Origin: an uncultured Bacteroides sp.
Lineage (GTDB): Bacteria > Bacteroidota > Bacteroidia > Bacteroidales > Bacteroidaceae
DNA length: 56,498 nucleotides
NCBI RefSeq assembly: GCF_905207245.1
Contig: NZ_CAJLKP010000038.1
Coordinates: 1-56,498, forward strand
Direction of reading: 5' to 3'
A model generated the notes under the pieces. It saw only the letters and a program-made list of their open reading frames with translations. It was not told the DNA's origin and searched no databases. Both the position numbers and the translations under genes were made by a program. Below, piece after piece: positions 16,595-24,793 of this stretch (positions are counted from its first letter, which is position 1; each line of letters opens with the position of its first letter).

Positions 16595-18160
16595 ATGACT
16601 ACTAATCCGGACTCCCCGCGTCAGAAGATGATAAACCTGATGTATATCGTCTTGATGGCACTGCTGGCACTAAACGTCTCGTCGGATGTGCTGAACGGCT
16701 TTTCATTGGTGGATGAAAGTCTTTCGCGTACAACGGCCAACTCAACTGTGCAGAATCAGTCACTATACGACGGGCTTGCCGGTGCAAACGAACGTAATCC
16801 CGAAAAGGTGGGGCCGTGGTTTGAGAAAGCGCTACATGTGAAGAATATGTCCGATTCGCTCTACGCCTATGTCAATGAACTGAAATTGCGCATTGTGCGG
16901 GAAGCAGATGGAAAGGATGGTGACGTTGTCAATATATCCAATAAAGAAGACCTGGAAGCTGCTTCTTTTGTGATGCTTGCTCCCGGAAGGGGACAGGGCA
17001 AGGAGTTGTACAACCGTATCAATCAATACCGGGAAGAGATTCTGGCTTTTGTTACCGATCCTGTGCAGCAGAAGATTATCCGTGATAACCTGAATACCGA
17101 AGTGCCGCGCAAAGCATCCGCTGCAGGCAAGAACTGGCAGGAATATATATTTGAAAATACCCCGGTAGCCGCAGCGGTCACTCTGTTGACGAAGTTGCAA
17201 AGCGATGTGCGCTATGCCGAAGGTGAAGTCCTCCATTTGCTGACGCAGAATACCGATGTGCAGGATGTACGTGTGAATCAGCTTCAGGCTTATGTGATTC
17301 CTACTTCGCAAAATGTGGTGCGTGGTGGTACTTACAGTGCCCGTGTCATTCTGGCTGCCGTAGATTCTACGCAGCGCCCTTCTATTTACATAGCCGGTGA
17401 AAAACAACCGGATAATGCAGAAGGCTGGTTTGAAACTGTTTGTAACCGTACGGGAGAGTTCTCTTTGAACGGCTATCTGGAACTCATGCAAAGAAACGGT
17501 GAAGTTCTCCGCAGAGACTTCTCGCAGAAATATACAGTGGTAGAACCTACCGCAACCGTATCTGCCACCATGATGAATGTGCTTTACGCCGGATATGATA
17601 ATCCTATCAGTATTTCAGTCCCGGGAGTTCCTGCCGGACAAGTGCAGGCGAGCATCATCAGTGGAAACGGTACGTTGACCCGCGCCGGAAACGGCTATAT
17701 AGCACACCCTGCCACTATCGGTAAAGATGTAGTGATTCGTGTGACAGCGTCTGTTGGCGGACGTACGCAATCAATGGGAGATTATACCTATCGTGTACGC
17801 CAGTTGCCGGACCCGTCACCATTTATTGAATATACGGAAGACGGAACGCCAAAGCGTTATCGGGGCGGACGCGGACTGTCCAAGGCTGTTCTGATGAATA
17901 CTCCGGGCATTGTGGCTGCCATAGACGATGGATTGTTGAATATCAGTTTCCGTGTATTAGGTTTTGAAACGGTTTTCTTCGATAATATGGGAAATGCTGT
18001 GCCGGAAGTGTCTTCGGGAGCTGCTTTTTCTACACGCCAGAAAGATATGTTCCGTCGTCTGTCCCGTGGCAAACGTTTTTATATATCCCGGGTACGTGCA
18101 GTTGGACCGGATGGGGTGGAACGTTTGTTGCCTACCACATTGGAAGTGATTGTGAATTAG
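16595..18160 (+). CDS. gldM: GldM/PorM type IX secretion motor stator-shaft protein
   Basis: The 521-residue protein has one N-terminal helix (MINLMYIVLMALLALNV) preceded by R9, and a long periplasmic part made of beta domains. The start, NPDSPRQKMINLMYIVL, is the hallmark of GldM. GldM dimers thread the GldL pentamer in the inner membrane and reach the GldK/N ring, carrying motor rotation across the periplasm; R9 matches the arginine that pairs with the GldL glutamate in the Flavobacterium structure. Length is near the family norm. It lies between gldL and gldN, after an AT-rich gap. Confidence 0.95.
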   Translation: MTTNPDSPRQKMINLMYIVLMALLALNVSSDVLNGFSLVDESLSRTTANSTVQNQSLYDGLAGANERNPEKVGPWFEKALHVKNMSDSLYAYVNELKLRIVREADGKDGDVVNISNKEDLEAASFVMLAPGRGQGKELYNRINQYREEILAFVTDPVQQKIIRDNLNTEVPRKASAAGKNWQEYIFENTPVAAAVTLLTKLQSDVRYAEGEVLHLLTQNTDVQDVRVNQLQAYVIPTSQNVVRGGTYSARVILAAVDSTQRPSIYIAGEKQPDNAEGWFETVCNRTGEFSLNGYLELMQRNGEVLRRDFSQKYTVVEPTATVSATMMNVLYAGYDNPISISVPGVPAGQVQASIISGNGTLTRAGNGYIAHPATIGKDVVIRVTASVGGRTQSMGDYTYRVRQLPDPSPFIEYTEDGTPKRYRGGRGLSKAVLMNTPGIVAAIDDGLLNISFRVLGFETVFFDNMGNAVPEVSSGAAFSTRQKDMFRRLSRGKRFYISRVRAVGPDGVERLLPTTLEVIVN

Positions 18161-18188
18161 AAATTGATAATAAATAAGATATACGACT

Positions 18189-19208
18189 ATGAAACTATCC
18201 GTGAAACTCATAATAGCTGTTACCCTGTGTGCATTGAATGTCTCTGTGGGGTGGGCACAAAGGCAATATCCCGGTTCGGTGGGCTTGCCGGATGATGTGG
18301 TGTGGATGCGTGAAATCTACCGTACGCTGGATTTGACTAAGGATACCAATGGCGCGCTGTACTATCCGGTGGAGCCGCAAGGAAGTAAGATGAACCTTTT
18401 CACTACCATGTTCCGCCTGCTGGCACAGAAAAAAATACCGGCTTACGAATATCAGTTGGACGGGACGGAGCGTTTTCAGAAAGATGCTGAAGTAACTTTT
18501 CGCGAAGTGCTGGACCGTTTCCAAATCTATTATGAAATGAAGAAAGTGGCAAATCGCCGAGACAGTGTTTTGTCTGTCAACAACAGCGATATACCTTCGG
18601 CGGATGTGTTGAGCTACTTTATAAAGGAAGTATGGTACTTTGACCAGCGTACTTCTACCTATGGCTCGGTAATAACAGCCGTTTGTCCGGTGCTGCATCG
18701 TTCGGAAGATTTTAGTTCGGAGAAGATGACGTTCCCTATGTTCTGGGTGAATTATCAAGACTTGGTTCCTTATCTGACGCAGTCAAAAATATCTGTAAGC
18801 AACTATAATAATGCAGCCAACAGTACCTGGGAAGATTTCTTTACGGCACGTTTGTACAAAGGAGATATCTACAAAACTACTAATTTGCAAAACCGGACTT
18901 TATCGCAATATTGTTCTACGGATAGTGCCATGTTGAAAGAGCAGAAACGAATAGAAAAAGAACTGGCAGACTTTGAAAATACACTGTATGGCAGGGATCT
19001 GATAGAAGAAACCGACTCGCTTTCTGCAACTTCCGGAGTGAAGGTTGCAAAGTCTAATTCTAAGAAGAAAGGGCGTGACAATGTTGTTACAACAAAAGGT
19101 AAATCTTCTTCCTCAGTAAAGTCAAAATCCTATTCAGGTAAGTCACAATCGGTCTCCAAGCGTGAAGCAGCGGCTCCTAAGGCATCAGTGCGCCGGCAAC
19201 GCCGTTGA
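18189..19208 (+). CDS. gldN: GldN/PorN type IX secretion ring protein
   Basis: The 339-residue periplasmic protein has a signal peptide (LIIAVTLCALNVSVGWAQ) and the GldN core, with PDDVVWMREIYRTLDLTKDTN, NLFTTMFRLLAQKKIPAYEY and the IKEVWYFDQRTSTYGSVITAV block. GldN/PorN forms the periplasmic ring with GldK/PorK. The last ~50 residues are a low-complexity lysine/serine tail (KSNSKKKG, SSSVKSKSYSGKSQSVSKR). It ends the operon; 75 bases later a new promoter starts the beta-barrel gene. Confidence 0.93.
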   Translation: MKLSVKLIIAVTLCALNVSVGWAQRQYPGSVGLPDDVVWMREIYRTLDLTKDTNGALYYPVEPQGSKMNLFTTMFRLLAQKKIPAYEYQLDGTERFQKDAEVTFREVLDRFQIYYEMKKVANRRDSVLSVNNSDIPSADVLSYFIKEVWYFDQRTSTYGSVITAVCPVLHRSEDFSSEKMTFPMFWVNYQDLVPYLTQSKISVSNYNNAANSTWEDFFTARLYKGDIYKTTNLQNRTLSQYCSTDSAMLKEQKRIEKELADFENTLYGRDLIEETDSLSATSGVKVAKSNSKKKGRDNVVTTKGKSSSSVKSKSYSGKSQSVSKREAAAPKASVRRQRR

Positions 19209-19224
19209 ACAAAATTGAAGCTTT

Positions 19225-19257
19225 TTTGTTCTTTTTGAGAATTAATCCATATATTTG
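19225..19257 (+). promoter_or_regulatory. Promoter of the small outer-membrane barrel gene
   Basis: TTTG at 19225-19228, a 21-base spacer, and TATATTTG at 19250-19257 match the Bacteroides -33/-7 consensus. The start codon follows 26 bases later. It makes the next gene independent of the gld operon. Confidence 0.65.
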
Positions 19258-19283
19258 TCCCGATAATTTAAACAAAAAGAATT

Positions 19284-19844
19284 ATGAAACAGATTTTTAG
19301 TGTTTTCATTATAGCTGTATGCTGTATGTTTATGGCTATGCCTGCTCAGGCACAACTCATTAAGTGGGGTGTAAAAGGTGGTGTGAACTTAACAAAGATA
19401 GACTGGGATGGAGGCATTGATAAAAATAAAGAAAACTCCGCTGGTTTCTTTATTGGTCCTATGGCTGAAATAACAATTCCTATTGTAGGTCTGGGTATTG
19501 ATGGGGCTTTGTTATTTTCACAAAGAGGTAAAGGTGACGTAAAACAAACCGGAGCGGAGGTTCCCATCAATCTGAAATATACAATTGGCTTAGGTAGTAT
19601 GCTGGGAATTTATTTTGCTGCCGGACCAGATTTCTTCTTTGATTTTAAGAAGAAAGATGAAATTGACCGGAAAAAGACTCAGGTAGGACTTAATCTGGGA
19701 GCCGGTGTGAAGCTTATTAAGCATTTGCAGATAGGTATTAACTATCAGTTCCCAATGGGCGACAGTTTTACATGGAAGGGTGCAGGCAAGGCTATCGGCG
19801 CAAAAAATAAAACCTGGCAGGTTTCCGCTGCTTATCTTTTCTAA
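19284..19844 (+). CDS. Small outer-membrane beta-barrel protein (porin family)
   Basis: The 186-residue protein has a signal peptide (VFIIAVCCMFMAMPAQAQ) and short amphipathic strands: LIKWGVKGGVNLTKI, GFFIGPMAEITIPIV, IGLGSMLGIYFAAGPDFFF, KTQVGLNLGAGVKLIKHLQIG, WQVSAAYLF. This is the eight-strand OMP_b-brl type common in Bacteroidota, ending in a C-terminal aromatic residue typical of BAM substrates. The function is unknown; these proteins are often envelope-stress or structural proteins. It has its own promoter and a strong terminator, so it is monocistronic. Confidence 0.85.
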   Translation: MKQIFSVFIIAVCCMFMAMPAQAQLIKWGVKGGVNLTKIDWDGGIDKNKENSAGFFIGPMAEITIPIVGLGIDGALLFSQRGKGDVKQTGAEVPINLKYTIGLGSMLGIYFAAGPDFFFDFKKKDEIDRKKTQVGLNLGAGVKLIKHLQIGINYQFPMGDSFTWKGAGKAIGAKNKTWQVSAAYLF

Positions 19845-19867
19845 GAAAAATAATAGCTATAATATAA

Positions 19868-19906
19868 TGGGGATGGATTCTTTAATAGAGTTCATCCCCG
19901 TTTTTG
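19868..19906 (+). terminator. Rho-independent terminator of the barrel gene
   Basis: GGGGATG pairs with CATCCCC around an AT-rich loop, and GTTTTTG follows. It lies 24 bases after the stop codon. Confidence 0.8.
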
Positions 19907-19953
19907 TAATGAAAGTGCTTGGTTTGTGGGAGATGTTTGATTCAAATTTGCAC

Positions 19954-20090
19954 GGTTATGAATTAGTTGACGAGGGGACAAGTTGACAAGGGAACAAGGT
20001 TCCATGCGGCATAGAAGCATTGCGCAGCCCCTTGTCCCCTTGTCAACTCGTATCCTTGTTTCCTTCCTTTCTATTAGGGTTATGAATCAA
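19954..20090 (+). repeat. Dispersed palindromic repeat, copy R3
   Basis: The fullest plus-strand copy. GGTTATGAAT occurs at both ends (19954-19963 and 20078-20087). The arms have G where R1 has A, and the opposite arm has C where R1 has T, so the base pair is kept. It occupies the 443-base gap before the DUF488 gene; the rest of that gap (20091-20287) is AT-rich with nothing I can identify. Confidence 0.92.
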
Positions 20091-20287
20091 ATAATAATTT
20101 AGCGGTATCTTTCTGATAGCCAATAGACGAATGAATGAGAGTATCTACTTATAATTCAACAGAACCAGAGTAATCCAATTAATCATAACCGCCCGAACAT
20201 TCCTCCACCGATAACTGTAGTATATACAAAACATCCCCATAACTCTTTGGAGAATGAAAGAAGTATCATAATATAAGAGAATAAAAT

Positions 20288-20647
20288 ATGACACAGATTA
20301 AAATCAAACGAGTGTACGAAGACCCTGAACCGGAGGACGGATATCGTGTATTGGTAGACCGCCTCTGGCCCCGAGGTATGAAAAAGGAACATCTGAAATA
20401 TGATGTCTGGGAGAAAGACATTACTCCTTCGCCTGAACTAAGAAAATGGTTCCACGAGAATCCCGTGGGAAATTGGGAAGGCTTCTCAGCCATGTATCGT
20501 AAAGAACTGGAAACATCGGAAGCTGTGCGGAACTTCCTCGCAAAAATCAAACCCTATAAAACGGTTACCTTACTATATGCTTCCAAAGAACCTGTCCGCA
20601 ATCATGCCCGCATTCTGCAACAGTTTCTTGAAACACATCTTGAGTAA
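20288..20647 (+). CDS. DUF488 family protein
   Basis: The 119-residue cytosolic protein is a full-length DUF488 member: IKRVYEDPEPEDGYRVLVDRLWPRG at the start, followed by WEKDITPSPELRKWF and LLYASKEPVRNHARIL. The RLWPRG and LLYASK segments are the conserved marks. DUF488 has no settled function; structures resemble small alpha/beta enzymes. It stands alone, with repeat R3 upstream and the palindromic HipA-like promoter region downstream. Confidence 0.92.
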   Translation: MTQIKIKRVYEDPEPEDGYRVLVDRLWPRGMKKEHLKYDVWEKDITPSPELRKWFHENPVGNWEGFSAMYRKELETSEAVRNFLAKIKPYKTVTLLYASKEPVRNHARILQQFLETHLE

Positions 20648-20691
20648 TCGTGAATATTCATTATCTTTAAAGAAGATAAGCTGCATCTCAG

Positions 20692-20724
20692 CATAACTTT
20701 TTCATGCAAGCATGAAAGTTATGC
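20692..20724. promoter_or_regulatory. Palindrome upstream of the HipA-like operon (candidate operator)
   Basis: GCATAACTTT-T-CATGC and GCATGAAAGTTATGC form a 15-bp stem with one bulged T and an AA loop. It covers the place where a -33 element should lie for the TATCTTTG box at 20738, which otherwise lacks one. This is the usual layout of a repressor site. Confidence 0.6.
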
Positions 20725-20737
20725 ATTCGATTTGCAT

Positions 20738-20774
20738 TATCTTTGCAAATGCTGTTCCTCAAAAAACGAACAGC
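20738..20774 (+). promoter_or_regulatory. -7 box and 5' leader hairpin of the HipA-like operon
   Basis: TATCTTTG (20738-20745) matches the Bacteroides -7 element. GCTGTTC and GAACAGC (20751-20774) form a 7-bp stem starting about where transcription should begin, so the mRNA may carry a 5'-terminal hairpin. The start codon of the HipA-like gene follows 25 bases later. Confidence 0.5.
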
Positions 20775-20799
20775 ATAACCATTTTCAGAAAGGACTACC

Positions 20800-21585
20800 A
20801 TGATAGAGTTGCGAACAGTCAACCTGACCCGTTACATCACCCCTTTGCGCGAAGGCGGCTCACTGCCTGCGCTGGCAGAAGCTGACGACGAATTCAAGTA
20901 CGTCGTGAAGTTTCGCGGTGCCGGTCATGGCACAAAGGCACTGATTTCCGAGTTGATTGGCGGAGAAGTTGCACGTGTGCTGGGCTTCAGAGTACCGGAA
21001 CTAGTATTCCTGAACCTTGACGAAGCATTCGGTCGTACCGAAGGAGATGAAGAAATACAGGATTTATTGCAAGGCAGCCGTGGTCTGAACCTCGGACTGC
21101 ATTTCTTGTCGGGAGCCCTGACCTTCGACCCTGTGGCAACCAAAGTAGCCCCCGACCTGGCTTCCCGCATCGTCTGGCTGGATGCCTACCTCACAAATAT
21201 AGACCGCACTTTCCGCAACACCAATATGCTGATGTGGCACAAGGAGCTCTGGCTGATAGACCAGGGGGCTTCACTCTACTTCCATCACTCGTGGGAGAAC
21301 TGGGAGAAGCATGCGGTAAGCCCCTTCGTCTATATAAAGAATCATGTATTACTGCCCGAAGCGTCCCAGCTCGAAGAAGCCGATGCCGCCCTGCGCGTCC
21401 TGCTGACTGAAGAAAAGATACAGGAAATTGTCTCACTCATTCCCGATGATTGGTTGCATTGGAACGATACCCATGAGACACCCGAAGAAATCAGAGATAT
21501 CTACCTCCGCTTTCTGACCGAAAGACGGGCCCATTCCGAAATATTTGTAAAAGAAGCATTGAATGCAAGGAAAGCACTTATATGA
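20800..21585 (+). CDS. HipA-like kinase-fold protein
   Basis: The 261-residue protein resembles the kinase core of HipA-family proteins without the usual N-terminal domain. Candidate active-site residues are K37 (YVVKFRG), D135 and N140 (NIDRTFRNTN) and D154 (LIDQGASLY), matching the order lysine, catalytic Asp...Asn, metal Asp. HipA of E. coli phosphorylates glutamyl-tRNA synthetase and causes dormancy; no target is known here. No HipB-like antitoxin is adjacent. Instead its last 23 bases overlap the DUF3037 gene, so the two are translated together. The palindromic promoter suggests autoregulation. Confidence 0.82.
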   Translation: MIELRTVNLTRYITPLREGGSLPALAEADDEFKYVVKFRGAGHGTKALISELIGGEVARVLGFRVPELVFLNLDEAFGRTEGDEEIQDLLQGSRGLNLGLHFLSGALTFDPVATKVAPDLASRIVWLDAYLTNIDRTFRNTNMLMWHKELWLIDQGASLYFHHSWENWEKHAVSPFVYIKNHVLLPEASQLEEADAALRVLLTEEKIQEIVSLIPDDWLHWNDTHETPEEIRDIYLRFLTERRAHSEIFVKEALNARKALI

Positions 21586-21946
21586 ATACGCAGTTATCCG
21601 CCTCGTTCCCAAGGTAGAACGTGAAGAGTTCTTCAATGTAGGCGTAATCCTTTTCTCGAAAAAGGCAAACTTCATTAAATCCGTTTGCCGGGTGAACGAG
21701 GAAAAGTTGAAGCTATATGTGTCCGAAGTAGACCGGGAACTGGTATTTGCACACTTGGATGTGTTCAACAAGATATGCTCGGGTGCGCGGGACGGCGGCC
21801 CCATTGCCCAGCTTGATGTTCCGGAACGTTTCCGGTGGCTGACAGCCGTGCGGAGTTCCTGTATTCAAACGTCCCGCCCACATGCCGGTTTCTCCGACGA
21901 TCTGGACAGGACGTTAGAAAGATTATTCAAAGAATTGGTTTTATGA
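21563..21946 (+). CDS. DUF3037 family protein
   Basis: The 127-residue cytosolic protein matches DUF3037: HLYEYAVIRLVPKVEREEFFNVGVILF then KLYVSEVDRELVFAHLDVF. The family has no settled function and is often found directly after HipA-like kinases, as here, so it may be the partner or neutralising factor of the kinase (inference from neighbourhood). Its start overlaps the HipA-like gene by 23 bases. Its stop overlaps the convergent helicase gene by six bases, so the two transcripts must be antisense at their ends. Confidence 0.9.
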   Translation: MQGKHLYEYAVIRLVPKVEREEFFNVGVILFSKKANFIKSVCRVNEEKLKLYVSEVDRELVFAHLDVFNKICSGARDGGPIAQLDVPERFRWLTAVRSSCIQTSRPHAGFSDDLDRTLERLFKELVL

Positions 21947-24382
21947 CGGAGTAGCGTACTTTATCTTCAACTCCTCTACTCCCATTCCCGTAAAATAATC
22001 TTCGATAAAATTCCAACGTTTCGTATCGTCCATTCCATCCGTTCCAAAGAAGAAGGAGAACAGTTCTATTTGTTCCTGGAATATCTTCTCATTATTCTCA
22101 AGAATCAGGTTGTGGTATTCATCAGAAGACGCAATCTGTTCCAAGCTTTCAGGCTCATCAAAGCGAACCAGTACACAAGGCGTACCGCCACCCTCAACGC
22201 TGAACGAAAGGCAATCGAGCATAGAAAGCAGGTTGAGCAACATATTCAGGTCGGAGAACGGCGTAGTGTAGAATAGTAAACGTGCTCCTTTCGTCCCCAC
22301 AATGCGCTGACTGAACAGCTTCTGGTAACGGGATAACAATAAATCAAACCCTTTCGTCACCGTGAAAGAGAGTTCGTTAGAATCCTTCTTCTTCACACTG
22401 CTGATATAACTCACGCTGCGTCCCTCTTCCGTACGCGACTCCAACAACGAGCCAATGAAGCGCTTTGCTGACGGCACATCCATGCCATGCTCAGCAAATA
22501 CCGCCCGCAACTCTTCTTCGTCAAAGCGGCCTTTCGCTTTCCGCAGTTTATCAACCAGCAGCGTCTTCAAGCTATTGAACAATGCATCCATCCGCTGGCG
22601 AATCGTCTCCGCATTTTCTTTCAACAACACCTCATGCTTGCCTACAGATACCGCACGGGAACCTTCCCACAGCGTACCGCTATTCAGCTTCTGTTTAAAT
22701 TCTCTATATCCCAACTCAGCAAAGCGCTCTTCCCAGAGTTTTTCCAAACGTGCCGTGTACACATTTTCCGTACCGGGCACTTTTGTAAGATAATCCTTAA
22801 ATTCACGAATAAAAACATCACCGGTCTTATCCTGTATATATCCTTCCGTCAGTAGGTTCTGCGGACTTACTTCCAAGAGTTTCTTGCCGTAGCGATGGCT
22901 CAAATCATCCTCCAGCCACAACAAAGCCGTTTTAATCAATTGTCCCAGTTCCGCCTCATACTCCAGTTTATTCTTCATCCGTGGCAGTTTCACCACGAAT
23001 TCAAAGTCAGACAAAGACACCAGCATTTCTTGCTTTCCGCCTTTCATCCGGTACACTTCCATCAGTTTCTTCAGTATCAACGACAACTGTTCCTGTGCGA
23101 TATTGCCTGCCATGTGCAGACGCTTCATATAATAAAAATCCCGTTCATGATAGTCCGTTGCCGAAACGCCATGAATATCTATATCGCGGGCTGCGCGTCC
23201 AATCTCCTGTATATAGTCGACAAACGTACTGGACGGCGCCACGTGATACACCCGGTCGATATCACTGATATCCACCCCCATACCGAATGCCTTTGTAGCC
23301 ACAATCATCCGCTTTTCACCTTCTTTAAACTCCTGTACAATCGCCGCCTTCTGTTCCTTGTCCTTTTTGCCGTAGTAGGAAGCCACCAAATGCCAGTCTG
23401 TTGATTTCACCCACGTCTTCAGGCGCATGTCGATGCCGCCTGCAAAGGGGTAATAAAGAATGGTTTTGTGTCCGTCGAGGAAATCCTCCACCCGTTCAGC
23501 CACTACACGTTGCTTGGCCTTATCATACGTCTCGCCTTCCTCTATCTCCATCTGGCGAATATCGAAGCCGATATTCCGGCGTTTCACCGTACCTGCATAA
23601 AGTACACAGGGTTCCATTTGCAGCGAACGAATGGTTTCGAACACCATATCATTGTCCCCTTTCGGGTTCCAGACTGCCGTAGCCGTCAGTGCAAAAAGCG
23701 GAAACGCATAACCGAGGCTTTTCTTCAAGCCCTGCAGATAACGACCGAGGAACCAGTAATCCACCCGGAACTCCTTACCCCAGGTAGTCACCGTATGAGC
23801 CTCATCCACCACAATCAACCCGATGCGGCGTTCACCTGCAAAATGCTTGATATCATACGAGAGCAATAACTCCGGCGAAAGATAGAATAAATCCACCTCA
23901 CCTTCGCGCACTTGCCGGTACACTTCGTTCTTTTGTTCAGGCGACAAGTCGGAAGAAGCATACGCCACGCGCATGTATCCCAGTTCCTGCAAACCTTCCA
24001 CCTGGTCTACAATCAGTGCTTTCAAGGGAGATACGACAATGGTAAGCAGCCCATATTCATTACCCAGATAGATGGCAGGCAACTGGAACAACAGGGATTT
24101 TCCTGCTCCGGTGGGTGCTGTCAGCAAGATGTTGTCCACATCCTCTTCTCCGTTGCGCGCCTTCTCTGCTTCGGCAATGACACTTTCTATCAATTGCCCC
24201 TGAGAGATATGGAGCGTGTTCTTCCCCTTGAACAAATCGTCGTACACCTCCAGAGCACGAAACTGTTCGTACCCGTAAGTTTCTTTCAAAAGTGTGTATA
24301 CTGCTTCCCGGCAATCTCCGGGCAAATGCCGTTCTTTCAGTTCCGGCAACCGGCATGCCGCTTCTTCTCGTGTTTCAGTCAT
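21941..24382 (-). CDS. RecQ-like DEAH-box helicase
   Basis: The 813-residue superfamily 2 helicase has Walker A APTGAGKSLLF (K95), DEAHTVTTWGKEFR where RecQ has DEAHCISQWGHDFR, motif III ALTATA, FGMGVDI and QEIGRAARD. The C-terminal ~350 residues lack the RecQ zinc-binding and HRDC signatures that I can see, so it is a RecQ-related family of its own. It probably unwinds DNA in repair or defence. I chose the ATG at 24382 (MTETREEAACR); an earlier start would run through the terminator of the upstream DUF2795 gene. No promoter box is visible between that terminator and the ATG. Confidence 0.85.
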   Translation of the reverse strand: MTETREEAACRLPELKERHLPGDCREAVYTLLKETYGYEQFRALEVYDDLFKGKNTLHISQGQLIESVIAEAEKARNGEEDVDNILLTAPTGAGKSLLFQLPAIYLGNEYGLLTIVVSPLKALIVDQVEGLQELGYMRVAYASSDLSPEQKNEVYRQVREGEVDLFYLSPELLLSYDIKHFAGERRIGLIVVDEAHTVTTWGKEFRVDYWFLGRYLQGLKKSLGYAFPLFALTATAVWNPKGDNDMVFETIRSLQMEPCVLYAGTVKRRNIGFDIRQMEIEEGETYDKAKQRVVAERVEDFLDGHKTILYYPFAGGIDMRLKTWVKSTDWHLVASYYGKKDKEQKAAIVQEFKEGEKRMIVATKAFGMGVDISDIDRVYHVAPSSTFVDYIQEIGRAARDIDIHGVSATDYHERDFYYMKRLHMAGNIAQEQLSLILKKLMEVYRMKGGKQEMLVSLSDFEFVVKLPRMKNKLEYEAELGQLIKTALLWLEDDLSHRYGKKLLEVSPQNLLTEGYIQDKTGDVFIREFKDYLTKVPGTENVYTARLEKLWEERFAELGYREFKQKLNSGTLWEGSRAVSVGKHEVLLKENAETIRQRMDALFNSLKTLLVDKLRKAKGRFDEEELRAVFAEHGMDVPSAKRFIGSLLESRTEEGRSVSYISSVKKKDSNELSFTVTKGFDLLLSRYQKLFSQRIVGTKGARLLFYTTPFSDLNMLLNLLSMLDCLSFSVEGGGTPCVLVRFDEPESLEQIASSDEYHNLILENNEKIFQEQIELFSFFFGTDGMDDTKRWNFIEDYFTGMGVEELKIKYATPS

Positions 24383-24393
24383 AATGGAACAAG

Positions 24394-24450
24394 TATAAAA
24401 AAGAGGCAGTCCTTTAACCCGTTGCAAACAGGTCTACGGACTACCTCTTT
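24394..24450 (-). terminator. Rho-independent terminator of the DUF2795 gene
   Basis: On the minus strand AAAGAGGTAGTCC pairs with GGACTGCCTCTTT (one mismatch) and is followed by TTTTTTATAC. It sits between DUF2795 and the helicase ATG, only about 12 bases before the latter, so it could also act as an attenuator for the helicase. Confidence 0.85.
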
Positions 24451-24499
24451 CTATGTGTTTACTACCCTGCAACAAGTGCAGAGCTTAAAAAAATCGTAT

Positions 24500-24721
24500 C
24501 TAATACTCCTCTTCATTAAAGAAGAAATCCTCTTTGCTCGGATAATCAGGCCAAATATCTTCGATGCTCTCATAAATATCGCCTTCATCTTCCATTTCCT
24601 GCAAATTCTCAATCACTTCAAGCGGAGCGCCCGAACGAATGGCATAATCAATCAATTCGTCCTTGGTTGCCGGCCAAGGAGCATCTTCCAATTTAGATGC
24701 TAATTCCAATGTCCAATACAT
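24500..24721 (-). CDS. DUF2795 domain protein
   Basis: The 73-residue acidic protein carries the DUF2795 core (WPATKDELIDYAIRSGAPLE then VIENLQEM), extended by an acidic, aromatic C-terminus (SIEDIWPDYPSKEDFFFNEEEY). The domain forms a small helical bundle of unknown function in many bacteria. It lies 72 bases after the adenosyltransferase gene on the same strand and is followed by a strong terminator, so it may end that operon. Confidence 0.88.
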   Translation of the reverse strand: MYWTLELASKLEDAPWPATKDELIDYAIRSGAPLEVIENLQEMEDEGDIYESIEDIWPDYPSKEDFFFNEEEY

Positions 24722-24793
24722 AAGTCCTAAGTATTAAAATTGTGAATATTAAGTCCTACTTTCTATTTTTCGGCAAAAGTATAATAAAATCTC

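Noticed and set aside
20800..21585. Classical HipA toxin
   Set aside because: It lacks the HipA N-terminal domain and has no HipB partner, so it is called HipA-like only.
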